From: Bactericera cockerelli
Lineage: Eukaryota; Arthropoda; Insecta; Hemiptera; Triozidae
Direction of reading: 5' to 3'
DNA: 64,000 nt
Assembly (NCBI GenBank): GCA_024516035.1
Contig: CM044956.1
Span: 52,999,316 to 53,063,315 of the forward strand
Of the stretch, positions 59,514 to 64,000 are shown one piece after another. How positions within the stretch are numbered: position 1 is the stretch's first letter; every line of letters starts with the position of its first letter. A program made the position numbers and the translations under genes. The notes beneath the pieces were generated by a model, which saw only the letters and a program-made list of their open reading frames with translations, ran no database searches and was not told where the DNA came from.

Positions 59514-59737
59514 TTTACTTGCCTTATCCTATAATAAGGAAAATGTTGTATTTACTTTCCTTATCGTATAATAAGGAAATTATTGCATTTACTTTCCTTA
59601 TCTTATAATAAGGAAAGTATTTCATTTACTTTCCTTATCCTATAATAAGGAAAGCATTGTATCTACACTTTCCTTATCCTATAATAAGGAAAGTATTGTA
59701 TTTATTTTCCATATCCTATAGTAAAGAAAGTATTGTA
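59514..59737. repeat. Tandem array of six 37-bp hairpin units
   Basis: The unit runs from tttactttccttat through cctata to ataaggaaagtattgta. In each unit ctttccttat pairs with ataaggaaag around a short loop. The middle units keep perfect stems; the first and last are diverged. Confidence 0.88.
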
Positions 59738-59831
59738 TTCGTCGAAAATTTGACCTACCCAGTTTTTCACATTTCTGAACGAATTATTGCCTCGGGATTC
59801 TTAAGTATTGACTATTTGAAAAACAAGAGTT

Positions 59832-59971
59832 ATCTTATTTGTGTAATTAATTTTCGTGATGGGACAAGTACTCAAACTAGCTTTCTAAATCTACGCTGAA
59901 ACTGGGACTTGAACCACCGACCTGCAGGTTGCAAGTCCGCCGCCTTATCGATCAAGCTACTGAGGCCGGTA
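59832..59971 (-). mobile_element. SINE-A copy
   Basis: Full-length on the reverse strand: ggacttgaaccaccgacc, caagtccgccgccttatcg and actgaggccgg mark the head, with the usual tail to the left. Confidence 0.86.
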
Positions 59972-60134
59972 TACAATGTAAGTACTATCACACGTGCCGC
60001 CTCAAGCTGAGTGAATTCAATAAACAATGTACAAATCATATAATGTGATCAGCAGAGATGAGAAAGAAATGCTGATTCTTCGGGACATGTTTCCAGACTA
60101 ATTTCGTGATATGAAGTGTATGGCTCTGGACTCG

Positions 60135-60545
60135 TGTAGGAGAGGGAGGAGGAGGAGGGGTGAAAAAGTGGAATGATTGGACAGGGGACGAGTGGATGTA
60201 ACATGAGAGAAAAAGGGAAAGAGGAGAGAGAGAAAAAAGAGAGATATAGTGAAAGACAAAGAGAGAGGTGGGGGTGAAAGAGAAAGAAAGAGAAGAAGGT
60301 AATGACAAAGGAACATAATAATAATTGGTAGAATGACACAGAGATATATAAAGAGAGAAATAGGTATAGAGAGAAAGGAAGAGAAAGCAGAGAGAGAGAG
60401 AGAGAGAGAGAGAGAGTAATTTGAAAGAAGAATGAGAATACAGATGTGAGGACAAGAGATGAAAAAGGGATTTAGAAATAGGAGGGGGAGAGAGAGAATG
60501 ATGCCTTGTGGAGGGAGATAGAAAGTCAGGTAGAGAGAATATGTC
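60135..60545 (+). repeat. Purine-rich tract
   Basis: GA-rich, with a (GA)n run near 60391-60416. Reverse-strand Ser/Leu-rich frames are artefacts. Confidence 0.87.
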
Positions 60546-60608
60546 ATGTGCTGTGAATGTTAAAAGAAAATCTCTCCACTGACCCTTCTCACCCTTCCTT
60601 ACTCTCCA

Positions 60609-60720
60609 TATTATTCATCCCCTTCCCTCCCCCTGTCCACACCCATATTATTCATCCCCATCCATTCCCCTGCCCATGGCTGTATTATTCACTCCCATTT
60701 CCTTCAGCCCCCATCCCCAT
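60609..60720 (+). repeat. About three units of a 37-bp C-rich repeat
   Basis: catattattcatcccc recurs at 60609 and about 37 bases later, with a diverged third copy (tgtattattcactccc). Confidence 0.7.
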
Positions 60721-61177
60721 TTAATTATGACCTGTCTTGGTCCATATTTGTTATCACCCAATAACAAAGGACCCCACGTCCAGCATATTTTAAAATGAAG
60801 GCCATCACCTCCTAATGAACTCTTGCACTTTGGAGGTGCTGTGGTTTTGGAAAAGGGAAAACCTCTCGTAGGTTTAATAAATTCAATCAGTGAGTAGTAA
60901 TATTTTCAGAGGTAACTTTATTTATACCATTTTACAGACTTTCCAACGGTAAAATTGTGTCCTCATGATAATTATGTGATTCTCATAAATTTACTTCCGA
61001 TAATTACTGATATTAGAAATCGGAAGTATTTCTATTATTATAATTCGACAGTAATAGCCCAAAATGTTTCCTCTTTGACCGCACCTGATAAGGATGTAAT
61101 ACTGTTACTTAATAATACTATAATTATATTAGAAATAATACTATTAGTTATATAATAATACTACAATTATATTAGAT

Positions 61178-61472
61178 AATAATAATAATGCTTTTTCTTT
61201 GTGTTATTATGTCACAATTTTAGTGGGTAACGCAGAATCAGAGGACTCTACCACTTTAATTTAAAATATATCTTCTATTTTTTTGCCTATATGATTCTGC
61301 CACTGGCCGCTGCTTCACATCAAAGCAGCTACTCATTTTTCCTCTCGAGGTATGAGTGGAACCCAAACATCCAAGTACAGAGCAGAAAAATTCCTACACC
61401 GCTGTGGATCGAACCCAGGTCAGCATGTGTGCAATGCCTAGCGCGCTAACACACTCTGCCACAGTGACTACT
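61178..61472 (-). mobile_element. SINE-B, full-length, with 12-bp target duplication
   Basis: Reverse-strand copy of the 9141 element, also 295 bp. It is flanked by attatattagat at 61166-61177 and 61473-61484. The B box (ggatcgaacccaggt on this strand) and A-box region are readable. Confidence 0.88.
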
Positions 61473-61573
61473 ATTATATTAGATGTAATACTATTAGTTA
61501 ATAATAGTATAATAAAATTGTATTAGATATAATATTATTAGTTAATATTAATAATACTTTGTATTCAAAATTT

Positions 61574-61757
61574 GGTTACAGTTGTTTGTAAGGAATACCG
61601 TCCGGTGCCCTCGTGTTGACCCAGCACCTCAATGGGAAGTATTGTGTCACTTCTCGCCCGTCAAAGGGGAGACATACTACGGGATAGGCAGCCTACAACA
61701 CAGACCACAAGTGCCTACAGTAGCTCCTGTTTCATGGCTATACGAAATAAAAAAGGC
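61574..61757 (+). repeat. Repeat-D, most complete copy
   Basis: Begins ggttacagttgtttgtaagg, contains ctcgtgttgacccagcacct, gggaagtattgtgtcacttc and cctacagtagctcctgtttc, and ends at atacgaaataaaaaaggctg. No A/B boxes or 5S-like promoter can be recognised, so its class is unknown. Confidence 0.8.
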
Positions 61758-62668
61758 TGTGAAACACCCATCATTAAAAAATATTATTATTATATTAGAT
61801 ATAATTTATTTATTTTAGTCTTTATTTGTTACAAGTAATATAATAAACTTGATCTTAAAATAGGTATACAATGTTGGAAAATAACAAAATAAGTCCCATT
61901 GGACTGAGACCTCCCTAACCAGAGTATAAAACTCAAATTATAAATTAGATATAAATCAAAGGGTATATACATTAGATATAATACTAATATTAGTTAATAT
62001 TATAATTATGTTTACAAAGGAACCTAATTCAATTAGGTAAGCATTTAATGACGTAACTGTTCGAATTTTGCACTGTATATACCTATGGGCAACATAGTGC
62101 ACTGGTAGTGCACTGATTTTAAGGGATTGATTGAAAGAGCTGATTTTAAAGGAGAACTACTAAAATCAGTTGTTTCTCTATTTATTTTATTTTATAATAA
62201 TTTTATTTGTACTGTGCATAATGTCTTTTTATATCTAATAAAGTATTTAATAATAATAATAACTACATACAGAATTGTACCTTAGGAAGAACATTCAGTT
62301 CGAGAAGAGAGAGAAAAAAAAGGGAAAGAGAGCGAGATATAAGATGATATATTACGATTTTCAAGAGCTATACTTGCTCTAGAGTGGAGGAAATAGGAGC
62401 GAAGCTGTAAAAACAAAGATAATAAATAAAATCGAATGTGCCTTCTTACAATCTCAGGCAGAGCACACCTGTTTCGACAATCGTGATCGTTGCGAGCAAT
62501 CGGATTGCCACGAACTTCGCTTTAAGAGCGTCAGAATTGCTTGTGAGACATGCTTTTCGTTGTACACACCTTTGAGTCTTTTGTTTTCATACACCTATCT
62601 AACCCGCCCTCCCTTTGTTATAAAGCAGGGCTGGTGCGTTTGCAACTTTAAAGTAATCTTAGATAATC

Positions 62669-62745
62669 TTTTGCCGCGTTATTGCCTGACGTGTATTTGT
62701 GTAGACTAGATGGTGTATGTTTTCCTAGGTCCAAGTAACATAAAT
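62669..62745 (+). repeat. Dispersed repeat near a tandem array (copy 2)
   Basis: cttttgccgcgttattgcct and gtgtatttgtgtagac. The 32-bp tandem array begins about 25 bases downstream. Confidence 0.65.
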
Positions 62746-62770
62746 TGTAGAAATCGTCTTTACTGTCCTA

Positions 62771-63106
62771 ACAGAGAACTAGATACAAGAGGACTGAATA
62801 TAAGAGAACTGGATATAAGAGAATTGGTTACAAGAGAACTAGATAGAAGATAATCCTCGATATAAGAGAACTGGATACAAGATAATCCATAAGAGAACTA
62901 GATACAAGATAATCCTGGATATAAGAGAACTGGATACAAGATAATCCTGGATATAAGAGAACTGGATACAAGATAATCCTGGATATAAGAGAACTGGATA
63001 CAAGATAATCCTGGATATAAGAGAACTGGATACAAGATAATCCTGGATATAAGAGAACTGGATACAAGATAATCCTGGATATAAGAGAACTTGATACAAG
63101 ATAATC
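62771..63106 (+). repeat. Tandem array, 32-bp unit, about ten copies
   Basis: The unit is ctggatataagagaact then ggatacaagataatc. The central copies are nearly identical and the first ones degenerate. The last copy runs into the B box of a SINE-C at 63106. Confidence 0.92.
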
Positions 63107-63245
63107 CGTTGGTTCGAATACCACCCAGTGCATGAATTTTTCCTCATTAATTTGAGTTTGTGACCACATAATAATAAGACTCTGAGGGTTAAGTGGTAGA
63201 AAATGCTGTGAGCATTAAACTCGCCAGGTGGATACCTTCCACTAA
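63106..63245 (+). mobile_element. SINE-C copy, 5' end replaced by a tandem array
   Basis: Starts at the B box (ccgttggttcgaatacca) and runs through gtgaccacataataataaga to aactcgccaggtggatacct. The tRNA 5' part is missing, and the 32-bp array ends at this point. Confidence 0.78.
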
Positions 63246-63254
63246 GTTTTCTTT

Positions 63255-63400
63255 TAAGTTATCATATTTGTGTTAATCTTTTTCGTGATACTACAACTAC
63301 TCTAACTCGCTTTACTAAATCTACGTTGTAACCGGGACTTGAACCACCGACCTCCAGATTACAAATCCGCTGTCTTATCGATCAGGCTACTGAGGTCGGT
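63255..63400 (-). mobile_element. SINE-A copy
   Basis: Full-length on the reverse strand: ttatcatatttgtgttaatc (tail), gggacttgaaccaccgacct (B box), gatcaggctactgaggtcgg (5' end). Confidence 0.88.
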
Positions 63401-63773
63401 GGTTCAAGTCCTACTAAAGAGTGTTATTATATTATCATTTCTTTTTTCAAAGTTTTGCCATCTAGAACTGTCATCGATAGTTGAAATATCTAGCTGCTAG
63501 CAGTCATGCTGACTCGCGTTTCACCTAACATCCTGAAATTCATCCCTGGTGTTGTATATTTATCTCACCTTGTCTCACTCACTCTCTCCCTCTCTCTCTA
63601 ACTCTCGCTCTCTCTTTCCTCCCCCCAGCGAAAACCCCTTCCACTATCATCCACGATTGAAAAGTAAACTTGAAACACGAGAGAAAAGTGATATAGAACA
63701 CTTTGCGTACGTTCTACAAATCCTCTTCAGTGAAGAATTATTAGTGGATGCACTTCTCTTTTATTCCTTTTTA

Positions 63774-64000
63774 ACCATGTCATTTTTAGGTTACAAAATA
63801 CGCTTAGGGTGGATTTAATAGACGTGTTTGTAATATCTCTGTGGAGCTAAGTCTAGATTTTGCGTATTGTCTTACGTGTGGAAAACCATGTCATTTTAAG
63901 GTTACAAAAAACGCTGAGGGCGGAATTAATAGACGCTTTTGTAATACTTTTGTGGAGATAAGTCTATATTTTGCGTATTGTCTTACATGTAAAAACCCGA
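63774..64000 (+). repeat. 111-bp tandem duplication reaching the window edge
   Basis: accatgtcattttt at 63774 and accatgtcatttta at 63885 start two copies that match throughout, to the last base shown. More copies may follow. Confidence 0.88.

Noticed and set aside
62828..63169. 113- and 102-codon minus-strand frames with SCIQFSYIQDYLV repeats
   Set aside because: They arise from the 32-bp tandem array, which lacks stops in two reverse frames.

Overview
This is eukaryotic, AT-rich, gene-poor genomic DNA, most likely from an arthropod. The signs are SINEs with RNA-polymerase-III-type heads, LINE 3' ends, hAT, mariner and Helitron-like remnants, AATAAA signals and no bacterial gene organisation. 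The repeat set looks hemipteran (planthopper-like) to me, but that is an impression from memory, not something the sequence proves. I see no rRNA operon, CRISPR array, functional tRNA gene or bacterial feature.

One convincing host-type coding region is present: a single open frame of 356 codons at 38728-39798 (+). It encodes a proline/glutamine-rich protein with one C-terminal membrane segment, and two AATAAA signals follow it. I do not recognise the family. Nearly every other long open frame is a translated purine or pyrimidine tract, minisatellite or SINE.

The rest is a dense layer of mobile DNA. I name the families locally. SINE-A has a tRNA-Thr(TGT)-like head, is about 145 bp and has about 11 copies. 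SINE-B is tRNA-headed and exactly 295 bp, with two copies flanked by perfect 12-bp target duplications. SINE-C has a tRNA-Thr(GGT)-like head. SINE-5S has a 5S-rRNA-derived head and about nine copies, one intact with a 12-bp duplication. SINE-E has a tRNA-like head but shares the body of SINE-5S. Repeat-D is about 185 bp, has four copies and no evident promoter. There are also five LINE 3' ends, a decayed LINE reverse transcriptase (22880-23959), a mariner transposase C-terminus (27478-27759), a 785-bp hAT deletion derivative nested in a SINE-C (14225-15009), a short Helitron-like element (26429-26683) and a 175-bp MITE (1770-1944).

The most unusual structure is a 2.1-kb near-perfect palindromic element at 11151-13289. 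Its arms of about 870-900 bp are inverted around a loop of about 370 bp. It has matching termini (TAGACTGGTTTTA), a possible 8-bp target duplication (ATATACAT), and the 3' part of an unfamiliar protein gene in both arms. Transcription would give a long hairpin RNA.

Tandem arrays include a 25-bp array (9934-10265), a 40-bp array open in all three frames (37479-37993), a 37-bp array in which each unit is itself a hairpin (59514-59737), a 32-bp array fused to a SINE-C (62771-63106), 204-220-bp purine-rich units (30061-30560) and a 111-bp duplication running to the window edge (63774-64000). Long purine and pyrimidine tracts and poly-G blocks fill much of the remainder.
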